A DNA stretch of 64,000 bases from Rutidosis leptorrhynchoides (GCF_046630445.1 NC_092333.1:183332501-183396500); one strand, 5' to 3'. Shown: positions 12,213-27,118, numbered from the stretch's first letter. Notes: a model not told the origin generated them from the letters alone. Numbers and translations are program-made.

Positions 12213-14001
12213 ATTAATAATATATTTTTAATCATATCATAAGTATTATTAATTAATAATGAATTATTAATCATATCATAAGTATTTTAATATAATTATT
12301 AAACAATAAGTATTTAATAATTAATTTATAATTAAATAATAACTAAGCCTTATAATAAATAAATAAATAATTAATCTTTATTATAAGTCTTGATATAATA
12401 ATATAATAACATAAGTTTAATACTTATCATAAGTATTTTTCATTAATAATAAAAGTATTATTAATCATAAGTTTTAATTATAAGAATAATTAAATCACAA
12501 TATAATTATTAAATGATATAATAAATATATATCATAAGTTTTAATAAAAAATAATTACTTTTATATCATAAGTAATTTATTTATAATGCAAATCATTATT
12601 TATAACCTAAGTTCAAAATTTTATAACCATAAGTTTAATTAAAAGTTCGCCGGGTCATAACTTGAGCCTCGGGTGTCAGTTTTCGATGAATTTTATATAT
12701 ATCCTCGTCTAACCAACCAACCCGAAACATTAGTGAACTCAAGAACACCCTAATATCAGTCCATAAGTCATGAAGAACAGCCATGAACCAACCTAAATCA
12801 TTAATTCATTTTAAAACTTGTTTTAGCCATTCCGGGTGATCCGTGGCTCGAATTTCGATGACCCAAACTTGAATGTTCATACAATCATCAATCCTAACCC
12901 AATTGTACACCCTAGAGGATCCAAAAATGGTCACAAAGTCAGACCCCAACTGATCATACACGTTTTTACGTTTCAATTTCATCAAAACCCTAAATCGGGC
13001 ATAACTTTTGATCAGAAACTCAAAACAACATGAATTCAAAGCCTAAAATTATTGTCTTGATGAGATAAACTCATCTATACCCTTTATTTAATCAAAAAAA
13101 TCTTTAAGTGAACTGATTTTAATAAAAATTCCGCTGTCCAAAATTTATCAAACCGAAAACATACATAAACAAGTATTTCTACGCATCAAATCATCAATAC
13201 AATAATACACAAGTACTATACTATCAAAATATGATTAGAAACATTAAAAATAAATAGAAATGAAAAAAACGGGGTTAGGGTTTATACCCTAATCAAGAAA
13301 TAAATGATATAATCGTGTAGAGATCAAAGCGGTGAATCCAGAAATGATGAAAGCTTCTTGAAATGAGTAACAAATTGATGAAGATGATGATGATGATGAT
13401 TTTAGTGTGTGTAGGCGACAACCACCAAGAAGAAAAATGGAGAGGAGAAAAGCCTTGAGAGAAAAAATTAGGTTTTGAAATAAAATGTGATAAATGAAAT
13501 GAAAGTTGCAAAATGAAAATGAAATGGGGTGGGGGGGGGGGGGGGGTCGGCCGAAATCTTCATGGGGTGGGCCACTCATGGGCTAAATTAACCAATTGGA
13601 GAAAGACTTGTAGCCCGAGAACCCAAACGAAACCTGAAACACGAAAACGCCATTACGCGATTAAATCTTCGGAGGAATTACGCACACGCGAAAAATAAAA
13701 TATAGAAATACTTTATATAATCATATGACATAAAAATATCATAATAAAAATAATTTATATTTAAAAATCTCAAAAGTCTGACCGTTGGTTTGAAAACTGA
13801 AATGATTCGCCGGATAGAAATTCACGACACGTAGAAACGTACAATTTTAAATACGAATACAAATATTCATATAACACATAGTAAGGAATATATTATTACT
13901 AAAATAATAATATAAGTCATAAAAATGACGTGGCATGAATATCAAATAATGGACGTTAAATACAAATGGTAAAAGATAACGGAAAAAGTAGGGTCGTGAC
14001 A
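12213..14001 (-). repeat. Element D 3' LTR, inner part
   Basis: From about 12890 onward it aligns closely with 33478-34583 of the right LTR, including the shared end GTAGGGTCGTGACA at 14001. The AT-rich stretch 12213-12640 and the block 12640-12890 have no clear partner in the right LTR and are assigned here by position. The junction at 12212/12213 is where element B enters. A run of 16 G residues lies at 13531-13546. Confidence 0.75.
13531..13546 (+). repeat. Poly-G tract
   Basis: Sixteen consecutive G (after GGGGT) in the left D LTR. The matching spot in the right LTR (about 34111-34130) is a broken G-rich string, so the homopolymer grew or was mis-called in this copy. Confidence 0.8.
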
Positions 14002-16861
14002 GTACCTTCCCGTTACGGAAATTTCGTCCCGAAATTTAAGCAGGTGTAGGGGTTGAATCGTCATCTGGGAACAAATGCGGGTACTTCTGCCTCATCTGAT
14101 CTTCACGTTCCCAAGTGAACTCGGGTCCACGTCAGGCATTCCATCTAACTCGGACGATAGGAATCCTACTTTGCTTGAGTGTCTTACCCTCTCGATCCAT
14201 AATTTCAATAGGCTCTTCAATAAAATAGAGTTGTTTATCAACATGAAGTTCATCAAGAGAAATGGTCTCATTGGCCTCAGTCAAACACTTTTTCAAATTA
14301 GATACATGGAAAATATCATGAACAGCGCTAAGTTCTTGTGGCAATTTCAAGCGATAAGCCACGGGTCCAACTCTCTCAGTAATCTCAAATGGTCCAACAA
14401 ATCTAGGATTCAACTTTTCCCTCTTACCAAATTGTACCACACCCTTCCAAGGAGATACCTTCAACATTACAAGGTTACCGACTTGAAATTCTAAATCTTT
14501 TCTTCTAACATCGGCCTAACTCTTTTGCTGACTCCTGGCGGTTCTCAATCTTTCTTTAATCTGTACGATCTTCTCGGTAGTCTCATGAATAATCTTTGAG
14601 CCTGTGGATTGAGCATCCCCAACCTCATTCCAACAGATAGGAGACCTACACATTCTACCATACATAGCCTCAAACGGTGCAGCTTTAGTACTTGCATGAT
14701 AGCTGTTATTATAAGAAAATTCAGCCAATGGCAAGTACCTATCCCAACCATTACCAAAATCAATAACGCTCGATCGTAACATGTCTTCCAATGTTTGGAT
14801 GGTCCTTTCACTCTGATCATCCGTCTGAGGATGATAAGCAGTGCTTATATCCAACTTTGTCCCCAAAGCTTCCTGTAGAGATTGCCAAAACCTCGATGTG
14901 AATCGACTGTCTCGGTCTGAAATAATGGATACGGGAACACCATGTCTTGAAACAATCTCCTTCAAATACAAACAAGTAAGCTTCTCCATCGAATCCGTTT
15001 CCATAATCAGTAAGAAATGAGCTGACTTTGTGAGTCAATCAACAATCACCCAAATGGTATCATAACCACCCACAACTCTCGGTAACTTCGTAATAAAATC
15101 TATCGTAATACCTTCCCACTTCCACTCGGGAATCTTAGGTTGCACCAAAAGTCCGGACGATTTCTGATGTTTAGCTTTAACCTTGGCACAAGTCAAACAC
15201 TTAGCCACATAAGTAGCCACATCAGTTTTCAAATTAGGCCACCAATATAGCTCCTTAAGATCATGATACATCTTCCCTGAACCAAGGTGAATAGTGTATC
15301 TTGACTTATGAGCTTCATCTAGAACAAGTTATCGCAAATCACCAAATTTCAGAACCCAAAGACGTCCCGCAAAATACCGGGTACCATCTGCTCGTACCTC
15401 AAACTGTTTACTCAAGCCTCCGACCTTCTCGTTCACAAAATTTTCTTCCTTCAAGGCTTCTTGTTGAGCCGCAAGAATCTGCCTTGTGAGGTTTGTTCGA
15501 ATGGTCATATTCAAGGCTCTAAACCTACGAGGTTCAACTCTCTCTTTTCAACTTAAAGCATCGGCCACAAAATTGGCCCTTCCGGATGATAAAAGAGTTT
15601 GCAATCATAATCGTTCAACAACTCAACCCATCTTCTCTGTCTCATATATAGCTGTTTTTGATCAAGGATATGTTGAAAACTTTTGTGATCAGTGTACACT
15701 GTACTTTTGACCCCGTATAGATAATGTCTCCAAATCTTAAGCGCAAACACAACAGCTCCCATTTCTAAATCATGGGTTGTATAATTCTGTTCATGAATCT
15801 TCAACTGACGTGACACGTAGGCAATGACTTTCTTTCGCTGCATCAAAACGCAACCAAAGCCTTGACGCGAAGCATCACAATAGACAACAAAATCATCATT
15901 ACCCTCAGGTAGTGATAATATCGGAGCAGAAGTTAACTTCTTCTTCTTCAGAGTTTGAAAATCAGACTCTTGTTCACTCTTCCACTCGTACTTCTTCCCC
16001 TTATGCATTAAAGTAGTCAGAGGTTTCGCTACTCGTGATAAATCTTGAATGAACCTTCTATAATAGCCTGCCAAACCTAGAAACTGACGAACCTGAGTAG
16101 GAGTATTCAGAATCTCCCACTTCTCAATCGCATCAATCTTAGCAGGATCAACTTGAATTCTCTTTTTACTAACAACGTGTCCAAGAAATCGAACTTCTTT
16201 CAGCCAGAATGCACACTTTGGAAATTTAGCATACAACTCTTCTTTTCTTAACAACTCGAGCACTAACTTCAAATGCTCTTCATGCTCTTGATCACTCTTG
16301 GAATAGATAATAATATCATCGATGAAAACAATAACGAATTTGTCCAGATAAGGTCTACACACATGGTTCATGAGGCCTATGAACACTGCAGGTGCATTAG
16401 TCAATCCGAACGGCATAACCAGAAATTCGTAGTGACCATAACGGGTACCAAAAGTGGTTTTTGGGATATCAGTTTCTTTAAACCGCAGTTGGTGATAGCC
16501 GGAATGAAGATCGATCTTAGAATAAACGAACGAACCTTGAAGTTGATCCAACAGATCATCAATTCTCGGAAGAGGGTAACGATTCTTAACAGTAAGCTTG
16601 TTCAACTCGCGATAATCAATACACAACCGAAACGAACCATCTTTCTTTTTAACAAATAGAACAGGAGTTCCCCAATGGGGACGAACTGGGACAGATGAAA
16701 CCTTTGTCTAACAACTCAGGCAGTTGACTAAAAAATTCTTGAAGTTCGGAAGGAGCAAGTCTATAAGGAGCACGTGCTACAGGAGCAGCACCGGGCACAA
16801 GATCGATTTGAGATTCTACCGCGCGATGCGGCGGAAGGCCAGGTAAATCCTCGGGAAACAC
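14002..16861 (-). pseudogene. Element D pol: reverse transcriptase, RNase H, integrase, chromodomain
   Basis: Minus-strand domains in order: RT lead ([11 protein letters not shown]...LLDKGFI), RT core with [45 protein letters not shown] and the catalytic [10 protein letters not shown]; RNase H with [15 protein letters not shown] and [10 protein letters not shown]; integrase zinc-binding region ([33 protein letters not shown]); integrase core with [12 protein letters not shown] and [20 protein letters not shown]; then the RFVGPFEI...AYRLKLP domain and a chromodomain-like end (GPEFTWEREDQM). A polypurine stretch sits at the 3' LTR boundary (minus strand of 14002-14015). Known roles are copying element RNA and inserting the cDNA. 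The region is broken in several places. Confidence 0.9.
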
Positions 16862-16945
16862 CTCAGGAAAATCTCTAACAATATGAACATTACCAATGCT
16901 CTTCTCTTCTTTATCAGAATCTACAACATGGGTTAAAATAGCATG

Positions 16946-17389
16946 TCAGCCTTTGCGCAGATATTTATGAACTTTCAAATAGCTAATAAGATTTAACTGT
17001 CTGCATTTCTTATCCCCAAAGACCATCAATGGCTCTCCAACCACACGAGTAATACGAACGGATTTCTCATAGCACACGAATTCAGCACGATTCTCAGACA
17101 ACCAATCCATACCAATAACAACTTCAAAACTTCCTAGTTTAATCGGCACTAAATCTACCTCAAAGTCTCTACCAACCAGTTTAATGTTACACTTACGGTA
17201 CACGGTTTTAGCAGTAAGCACCTTACCATTAGCTATCTCTACAACATAAGTTCTGTCTAGAGGAGTTAACGGAGTTTTGATTTTTGGACTAAGTTTACTT
17301 GAAACAAAACTTAAATCAGCCCCTGAATCAAATAGTACATAAACCGATAAATCATTGACCGAGAACGTACGAGTAACAAGTTTTGGATT
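16946..17389 (-). pseudogene. Element D aspartic protease
   Basis: The minus-strand reading shows a retroviral-type protease with YVLFDSGADLSFVS (the DSG active site), a middle block with DRTYVVEIANGK, and the C-terminal FEVVIGMDWLSEN block. The domain processes Gag-Pol. Its N-terminal side ends where element F was inserted. The matching nucleocapsid end of Gag lies 12 kb away at 29560. Confidence 0.85.
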
Positions 17390-17561
17390 TGTGACGACCC
17401 GAAAATTTTTGACCAAATTTAAACTTAATCTTATAATGATTTCTACATGATAAGCAAAGTCTGTAATGTTGGGTCACAAAATTTTTGAACCGTTTACATG
17501 GATTTATTTAACCTCAGACTGTTCCCGACGATTCACGAACAATTGTGTGTAAATAAATATG

Positions 17562-17565
<4 letters not shown>

Positions 17566-17643
<78 letters not shown>
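17566..17643. repeat. (TA)n microsatellite
   Basis: About 39 TA units in the left F LTR. The right LTR has a shorter tract at 25472-25531. Confidence 0.95.
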
Positions 17644-17648
<5 letters not shown>

Positions 17649-18087
17649 TATATAATTATTAAATATTACATGATTAATAAATTGTAATATTAATATATTT
17701 AATTACAAGATAAAACAAATGTTATATTAATATTATTATATTTACTTTCATTATTAATATAAATATTAATATCAGTATACTATTATTTAATATAATATAT
17801 AGAATTGATACATTTAATTTGTAATTAGAATTATTAGTAAAATTATAATTTTAAGATATTATGATTATTTGTTATTATTATTTTCTTTATCAATATTATT
17901 ATTATTATTATTATTAGTATTAATATAGTTATATTTATTAGAAAATAATACAATCTATTATTATTATCATTAATAATATAATTATTATCATTTTTTTTTA
18001 TGATTTTAGTATCATTATTATTTATTATTATTGATATAATAATTATTAATACTATTAATAATATATTTATTAATTATTAATATTAAT

Positions 18088-18137
<50 letters not shown>

Positions 18138-19009
18138 AAAACTGGTACGATTTATGTATGCTATCACATCGAAGCTTTTTAGTTTTTATTTCTGTGTCTT
18201 ATCTGGATACATATCGAATGAGATCACAGATACATTCCAAAATCAGTTAGCCATCGATCTCACTTCTTATTTTTTTATTTTTTTATTTCGTTTTCTGCTT
18301 AAAAATTATTGTCGACCCAATTTGCTATATAACACGATCAATTCCATTCATTAAGGGATACTAGTCGACTTACATTATCAGATATCAATTACAATTACCT
18401 TTTACAGTTTTTAATTTAATTGAATTTAGTAGCAAAATGAAGAACAAAGGCCGACTGCCCTGTTCTTGCTTTAATTTTCAAACAGCTCGATTTATTAATG
18501 AATTTCAAAAATTGGAAATGCAGTATTGTTAGTAATCTTTTACTTAAACTATCTGGAAAGTTTAAAGGTCCAAATCATTTTATCGAGTTTCAATTTTGGA
18601 GTCAAAGTTGAATTTTAAAAAGTCAAAGATTTAGTTCATCATGAAATCCGAACTTGTTTTGACATTATATGTTTAATTGATGATTCTGAAAGTTTCTAAT
18701 AACTATTGTGAACCTTTTTCATTCAAGATTCATAATCTATAACACCCTAAATTTTGAAATTGATGATTGAGTTTAAACCGTGACTTTGAAGTCTGTTGCT
18801 GCTTTTTTTTTTTTTTTGCTGTTTTAATTAATTTAATCGATCAAAACAATTTGGTTCTACTTCAGTTTAGCGTTTTAAAACCACAAATTGAATTGTTAAT
18901 ATGATTATGGAATGAATTTTGGTCGAGTGAGTTCTGTGAAGAAGGAGGAAATAGAAACAGAATGAAACAGGAATAAATAAACATAATTTAGGTATTTAGT
19001 TAGGAAAAC

Positions 19010-19130
19010 GAGTTGTAGCAGTTGGTTGGGTGTTGATTCGGGTTAGCATGAGGTCTCGGGTTCCTTTCCAGTTTGGTGCATTCTTTTTGTAAAAACTCCT
19101 TAAAGAGGGTATACTTCTTAATTTTATATC
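19010..19130 (+). other. tRNA-derived (SINE-like) module inside the left F LTR
   Basis: A box-A-like string (TAGCAGTTGGTTGGG) is followed at tRNA-like spacing by a box-B-like GGGTTCCTTTCC, then AACTCCTTAAAGAGGGTATA and the ATT microsatellite. The right LTR copy (26790-26912) keeps a better box B. It may be an old SINE insertion carried along by the family. A tRNA gene is unlikely because the arms do not pair fully. Confidence 0.55.
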
Positions 19131-19205
<75 letters not shown>

Positions 19206-19214
19206 TACTATTAC

Positions 19215-19293
<79 letters not shown>

Positions 19294-19301
19294 AATATTA
19301 A
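19130..19301. repeat. (ATT)n microsatellite
   Basis: Nearly pure ATT repeats with a few ACT interruptions, directly after the tRNA-like module. Frames across it give long Ile, Leu or Asn runs with no gene content. Confidence 0.95.
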
Positions 19302-19387
19302 TATTATTATTATTATGATCATTATTATTATTGTTATTATTATTTTAATTGTTATTATTATTTTTATTAATTGTTATGAATATTTTG

Positions 19388-19389
<2 letters not shown>

Positions 19390-19438
<49 letters not shown>

Positions 19439-19675
19439 CATTAAGTATTAGAATTAGAATTATTTGTATTATTATTAAGTATTACGAACATTAGTTATTA
19501 GTATTATTATTATTATTATTACTAATACAATTATTAGTTACCCTTTATTATTATTATTATTATTATAACCCTAGTTACAGTTATGGTTATTATTATTATT
19601 ATTATTGTTATTACTAATATTAATATCATTATAAGTATTATCATTAAGTAGTATGAATATTAATAATAAGATTTC

Positions 19676-19756
<81 letters not shown>
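19390..19756. repeat. Interrupted ATT-repeat tract
   Basis: Several ATT runs (19391-19432, 19548-19565, 19676-19756) are separated by degenerate AT-rich sequence in the left F LTR. Confidence 0.9.
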
Positions 19757-19757
<1 letters not shown>

Positions 19758-21490
19758 ATCCTTATTATTAGTATAAGTATCATTATTATGATTATGATTA
19801 TCATTATTATTATTAACAAAAGTATTTTCATTATCAATAATAATAGGATTGTTAAAATTATTATTAACAAGTAATAAGTAATAATATCAAAAATTAATAT
19901 TTTCAGTATCATTATTATTAAATTATTCATTTTATTAAAAACTATTGATACAATCAATATTATGAGATTTATTATTAAAAATTATCATTAATATTCTTAT
20001 TAATAGAATTATAAATAATATCATCATATTTATTTGTATTACCACTATTAATACTTCAAAAATTATCTTAGTATTATTAAAGTACTGTTTTAACAAACAA
20101 ATAATATATATATATATATATATATATAAATATATTTAATACATATAACATAATAAAATTTAATATTTTTATATACAAAATAAATATATGAAACATATAT
20201 ATATTATTAATATAAAAATGATATAACTAATAAATTTATATATATAATTGTTCAATTACAACTATGTATATTGATAAATATACGAATGATATAGGTTCGT
20301 TAATCTAAGGCCAACCTTTCATTGTTCAAAGTCGTCATATGTATTTTTACTACAAAAGACAGTATAGTGAGTTTCATATGATCCCTTTTACTCTTTACAT
20401 TTTTGGGCTGAGAATACATGCGCTGCTTTATAACTGATTTACAACTGTTTTATTAAATGCCTTTGAAATTTATATTTTTGGACTGAGAATACATGAGATG
20501 CTTTTATAAATGTTTGACGAGATAGACTCAAGTAAAACATTCCTCGAATGAATTATTATACAGACAGAAGTTCTGTTGATTATTATTGAATTAGTTGGAC
20601 GTTATAATTGCCACTAATTGATGTGAATATTTCCCCTTGATTATTATAGCTTGGTAACCTAAGAATTAGGAAACGACTATGGCACCTAATTCACGCGAAT
20701 CCTAAAGGTAGCTACCGAGTTTAACACCCCCACCCAGAATGTTCACTAGACGGAAGATCTAGTGGGCGTGGTGTTTAGTACTTCGAGGTTTATATATTGA
20801 TTACAGACTAAAAGTTCTGTTTATTTTGGGGATATTTATGATGCGCATTAAATGTTAAGGTCGGTTACCAAGCAACGAAAGCAAGCAATGAAAAGTGAAT
20901 GTTATGTATCAAGAGAATGATTTTTTACACAGGTTATGTGTATGATATTTTGTACACGAGATATGTGTACGGTTATGAAGCATTTTGAAAAATGATTTCG
21001 TACACGAGATATGTGTAATGTATTTAAAAGATATCGCATGTACATTACAGGTAGGTATAGGATTCGGGCCAATTTGTACCATGCACATTTAAATCTTGTG
21101 GTCTATCAAAATGATGAATTTTACTGTTTATGATAAACCTATGAACTCACCAACCTTTTGGTTGACACTTGAAAGCATGTTTATTCTCAGGTATGAAAGA
21201 AATCTTCCGCTGTGCATTTGCTCATTTTAGTGATATTACTTGGAGTCATTCATGACATATTTCAAAAGACGTTGCATTCGAGTCGTTGAGTTCATCAAGA
21301 ATATTATTAAGTCATTTATAGTTGGATATATTATGAAATGGTATGCATGCCGTCAACTTTCGATGTGATGAAAGTTTGTCTTTTAAAAATGAATGCAATG
21401 TTTGTAAAATGTATCATTTAGAGGTCAAATACCTCGCAATAAAATCAATTATTATGTAACGTTTATAATTGATATGAACAGGGCATTTCA

Positions 21491-24400
21491 GTTGGTATCA
21501 GTACGGTGGTCATAGCGAACCAGGTCTTGCATTAGTGTGTCTACCTAATAGTTGTTAGGATGCATTAATGAGTTTGGGCTTCGGCCTAGTAGTTGTTAGG
21601 ATACATTAATAAGTCTGGACTTGAACCTGGTCTGCATGTTAAAAGTTTTTCTTACAGTTCTTTGTCGAAAAATATCTACCTATCATTTTCAGTCTCGACA
21701 CGTCTTATTGCAATTATTGCATAGATGGTGTACAGACGAATTCATATCCCATCACATTAAACCTTGTCTGACACGTTTCCTTAATTCCCTCCATAATCTA
21801 CGGGATACTCTGTACTGTATATAGGTATTAAGTATTCTATGTAATTAGAATATCATCCGATATCCGAAAATCATTTCATATCGAAAATTCTTTACCTAAC
21901 CGTACAAGATGGAACTCGCAACTAGTTCAAATTCCTCGGATTCTGAGAGCTATTCCGACATGTATATTCACCTAAGCTCTGAAATTAGTATAAACGAAAT
22001 GGATCAACCAATTAGTCATCTTCAATTCTGGATGAATTGGGGATGGGTTCGTAGTCGACTTAACCGATGGAGATGAGAAGAAGGCGATCCTTTCCATCCA
22101 CCACATTCCCCTCTTGGCGAAGAACCTGAAGCACTTACTGGCAAACCCATTCAAAACACCATTTTCACACTCATTTCCAGAGTATCTCGCCACGATTATA
22201 TTCTATCTAAAATTCTAAACCTTATTTATCCGCTCGTTCCGACCGACAATCATCCTGGAGTAATGGAAGAAGTCAACGAGCTTCGCGCTCGAGTAATAAA
22301 TTTGGAGAATATGGTGCAAAACTTACCAGCTTTAACAACACCACCGACACCAACAGTACCACCAACAACCCAAGTTTCAACATCACACGTCTTAACATCA
22401 CAATCCATACCTCAAACTTAATCATCGTTCTACGAATCGTTCTACATTATTTATCTTCGTTCTGCATGACGATTATGTAATTTCTAATATTTTAGAGATT
22501 ATATATTCTAGTTCTAACAGTAAATCAAATGAGATTAATATCATAATTGACTCATTAAATCCATGATTACATCTGAAGAAAATATATATGTAAGTATATT
22601 TTTATAAATATTGTAATTAAAAATTCTTTCGTACAAACTGTTAATGGTGAAAATATTTTAATGGGTAGGTAATACCCGAGGAATATTTATATTTCACATT
22701 AAGAAGTTACACTGTACATTCTTCGAATCTGATTCAACAGTCATTTACTATCCTACTTACATCCAAAGATATACGAATCCGTTCACCACAGAATAACCAT
22801 TTTCATTCAATTTCATAATTTAGATTTTGACTTATCAGAATCCAACAAGTGGCATAATAAAGAAACTATTGGACAAAAAATAAAATTTGTTAGAAACAAA
22901 CAAATTAACTATGAAAAATTTTGTTAAGAATCCACGCTAACAAAATTTTAGCTAACTGTTCCTAGCTAACTGTTAATTCCATATTACATTTTATTTATCG
23001 CAATTTATTTATCGCAATTTTAATTCTCGCCATTCTATTTATCGTTATTTAATTTCTGTTATTTATTTTACGCACTTTAAATATCGTCGGATAAATCGGG
23101 ACACATATACAATGTTTTGACATATCATATCGACGTCATCTATATATATTATTTGGAATAACCGTAAGTCACTCTATATCGCGGTAATGCTCGAGTTAGC
23201 ATATAAAGGGTCGATGTTGATTCTTAAATAATATATATACTTTGAGTTGTGATCGAGTCTGAGACATGTATACAATGCGTCACTATACGTATTAATTAAT
23301 TCGAATATTATATATTAAACTATATATGAATTATTGAATTACTAACTGTGGACTACTAACTGTGGACTACCAACATTGAACAATTAAAATGAATTAAAAT
23401 ATTGATTATAACATATAAAACTAAACATTTCTTCAAGTTTGCCACTTGATTTCATCTTAAACCTCATTTGTATCTTGACGATTACAATCTGCGTTCAAAC
23501 CATTCATGATTCTTGAAAACACCTCAATCGAGAGGATGAACCAACCGCATTTCATCTACGGAAGAAAAGATTGATGCATATACTTATGCACCTGAAAACA
23601 CTCGAAACCTGAGTAAACTTTTAACACGTATCTGTGCTAGCTCCTTTGGCATTGCTATTACCGAAAATAACATTACAATTCTTTTTCAAATTGGCCAATT
23701 TTGTCACAGCTCCAGCAAATCAGCTTCAATTTTTCATTCAAATAAACTTTATTATAAAGATTACCCTTCATCATCGTTACCGGAGAACTGTTTATATTTC
23801 ACCACATTAGCAGTAAATTTACCAGCAACTTCATTACTCATTGGCTTAAGTCTCTCCGAAGAACCAATATATTTGTTCGTTAAAACCTATTCATATACTC
23901 ATCCACATCTTATAACGAGAATTACCACATCAAATACCGGGCATTAGCAATTAGTATTTTGAAATCTCGCAGCATCTCTACAACAACAGTTATATCTATA
24001 CATATAACCTTTATCTCTTAGAATAATGACCTTTCATTCTGAAATTCTGAAATTCTGAAAAGTACCCAGTCTGTGAATCAATACTCTGAATTTTGAAAAG
24101 TTGAATGAAGCAACAAAAACTGTAAACGAACTTAACAGCCAATAGTTTGATGATAAAGAATAGTATGTTGGCAAAGCTCAGAAAAGTTGGAACTGGAGTA
24201 CGGATTGAACAAACCATGAAGGAGGCTGTAGAAAAATCACAAAGACTAAACCTGCCTTTAAAGAATCCAAATGATTAAGTATCTGTTGAAGTCATTAATG
24301 AATACCTTGCTCCTGACTCTAAACCCTTACTTACAAACCTTCTTCATCATCCTCCGATATTAGAAATTCTAAGATATCATCGTATCTTTCAATATAAATA

Positions 24401-25302
24401 TCCTCGATATTTCTGAAGATATTTTCATCACTATTCTTATCTGAAATCATTTATCTTCTCGCAATATCAGTGTTACATCAGAAAGGAAACTAGTTTAGTT
24501 TCTAAATCATGAAAAAATCAAACTTAAAATATGAATGTTTTTGAAGTAGTGTTGGGAACTGAAGCATAAGTTAATATAATATAATGACACTTGATCAACG
24601 TGATTATATTACAGTAATTCATGCCAAGTTTCTAATGGAATGTAATGATTCACAGACTATAATGTCATCATATGCCATGTTACACGACTCTTACATTCTA
24701 TCTGATCTATGAATATATCAAGAACATATTTTCTCAATAATATCTTTTCCTTTGAATTCTGGTAATTTGACAAGTCAAATCGTGCTATTACAATTTCTCT
24801 CTTAGAACATTAGTCATGTTCATTCGAAACTCCATACCTACGAATTCTGGACCATTACTTGTGATACGCAATAGCAAGAAGAGAAAACAAAAGGAATAGA
24901 AGGTATGAACTATGAAAATAAGGAAACGAAGAAGGTGGATTTATAGTGAAATATATCCGACAGAGTAATCGAAACAGATCATCGCATTTAACCAAAGAGG
25001 AGCCTAATTTCCTTAATTACCAAAGAACCAAATCTTATTACGTAGATTTCCTCTAAAATCCCTTGAACTCTGGAAAATCAACTATGACTACGTCATCGGT
25101 TAAGACGAACCTACATTTACTCATTTCACTCTTTTGTGATAGCTTCACTCGTATTATTCACATAATCGAGTTGTTTTATCCATATTACTCAATGATGATA
25201 CAACTCTATTTTCAACTCGTATGCATCATGAAAACATACTTATTGTCAGCCATGATGATCCCAATTAAATTTCAGGACGAAATTTCTTTAACGGGTAGGT
25301 AC
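21491..25302 (+). other. Element F internal region
   Basis: It opens with the primer site TTGGTATCAG (Met-type) and closes with CTTTAACGGGTAGGTAC, the polypurine-like sequence abutting the right LTR. A second copy of that motif lies at 22656-22679. The stretch 23098-23285 matches part of the H LTR and the G interior. Apart from the leader ORF remnant (21909-22421) I see no coding domain. Short frames such as 25063-25335 have no recognisable content. Confidence 0.8.
21909..22421 (+). pseudogene. Element F leader ORF remnant (coiled-coil type)
   Basis: The plus-strand reading starts MELATSSNSSDSESYSD, continues through HLQFWMNWGWVRSRLNRW, then SRHDYILSKILNLIYPL and EEVNELRARVINLENMV, and ends in a Thr/Pro-rich tail. 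The EEVNELRARV..LEN segment has heptad spacing and is shared with G (47184-47423). No known domain is recognised. It sits where plant gypsy elements sometimes carry an extra ORF before gag, but no gag follows. It is broken at a point or two. Confidence 0.6.
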
Positions 25303-25471
25303 TGTAACGACCCAGAAATTTTAGACCAAATTTGAACTTAATCTTATAATGATTTCGACACGATAAGCAAAGTCTGTAATGTTGGGTCACAAAATTTTTG
25401 AACTGTTTACATGGATTTATTTAACCTCAGACTGTTCCCGACGATTCACGAACAATTGTGTGTAAATAAAC

Positions 25472-25531
<60 letters not shown>
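25472..25531. repeat. (TA)n microsatellite
   Basis: TA tract in the right F LTR, the shorter partner of 17566-17643. Confidence 0.95.
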
Positions 25532-25539
<8 letters not shown>

Positions 25540-26789
25540 TAAATATTACATGATTAATAAATTGTAATATTAAGATATTTAATTACAAGATAAAACAAAT
25601 GTTATATTAATATTATTATATTTACTTTCATTATTAATATAAATATTAATATCAGTATACTATTATTTAATATAATATATAGAATTGATACATTTAATTT
25701 TTCATTAGAATTAGTAGTAAAATTAAAATTTTAAGATATTATGATTATTTGTTATTATTATTTTCTTTATCAATATTATTATTATTATTAGTAGTATTAA
25801 TATAGTTATATTTATTAGAAAATAATACAATCTATTATTATTATCATTAATAATATAATTATTATCATTTTTTTATGATTTTAGTATCATTATTATTTAT
25901 TATTATATATATCAAAAACTGGTACGATTTCTGTATGCTATCACCATCGAAGCTTTTTAGTTTTTGTTTCTGTCTCTTATCTAGATACATATCGAATGAG
26001 ACCACAGATACATTCTAAAATCAGTTAGCCATCGATCTCTCCTTTTATTTTTCTATTTATTTATTTCATTTTTTGCTTAAAAATTATTGTCGAACCAATT
26101 TGCTATATAACACGATCAATTCCATTCATTAAGGGATACTAGTTGACTTACATTATCAGATATCAATTACAGTTACCTTTTACAGTTTTTAATTTAATTG
26201 AATTTAGTAGCAAAATGAAGAACAAAGGCCGACTGCCCTGTTCTTGCTTTGATTTTCAAACAGCTCGATTTATTAATGAATTTCAAAAAATTGAAATGCA
26301 GTATTGTTATTAATCTTCGACTTAAACTATCTGGAAAGTTTAAAGGTCCAAATCATTCTACCGAGTTTCAATTTTGGAGTCAAAGTTGAATTTTAAAAAG
26401 TCAAAGATTTTGTTCATCATGAAATCTGAACTTGTTTTGATGTTTTATGTTTAATTGATGATTCAAAAAGTTTCTAATAACTATTGTAAACCTTTTTCAT
26501 TCTGGAATCATAATCTATAACACCCTAAATTTTGAAATTGATGATTGAGTTTAAACCGTAACTTTGAAGTCTGTTGCTGCTATTATTTTTTTATTTTGCT
26601 GTTTTAATTAATTTAATTGATCAACACAATTTGGTTCTACTTCGGTTTAGCGTTTTAAAACCACAAATTGAATTGTTAATATGATTATGGATTAAATTTT
26701 GGTCGAGTGAGTTCTGTGAAGAAGGAGGAAATAGAAACAGAATGAAATAGGAATAAATAAACTTAAGTTAGGTATTTAGTCAGGAAAAC

Positions 26790-27118
<329 letters not shown>

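Larger units (their letters stand above)
17390..21490 (+). repeat. Element F left LTR (4101 bp)
   Basis: It starts TGTGACGACCCG and ends GGGCATTTCA, directly followed by the primer site. It contains a TA microsatellite (17566-17643), a tRNA-derived module (about 19010-19130) and extensive ATT repeats (19130-19756). The open frames there translate to poly-Ile or poly-Leu and are not genes. Confidence 0.9.

Noticed and set aside
18996-19322. Long frames of poly-Ile, poly-Leu or poly-Asn (also near 19571-19957, 26776-27144, 27343-28030)
   Set aside because: They are translations of ATT microsatellites inside the F LTRs, open on both strands, with no complexity or start context.
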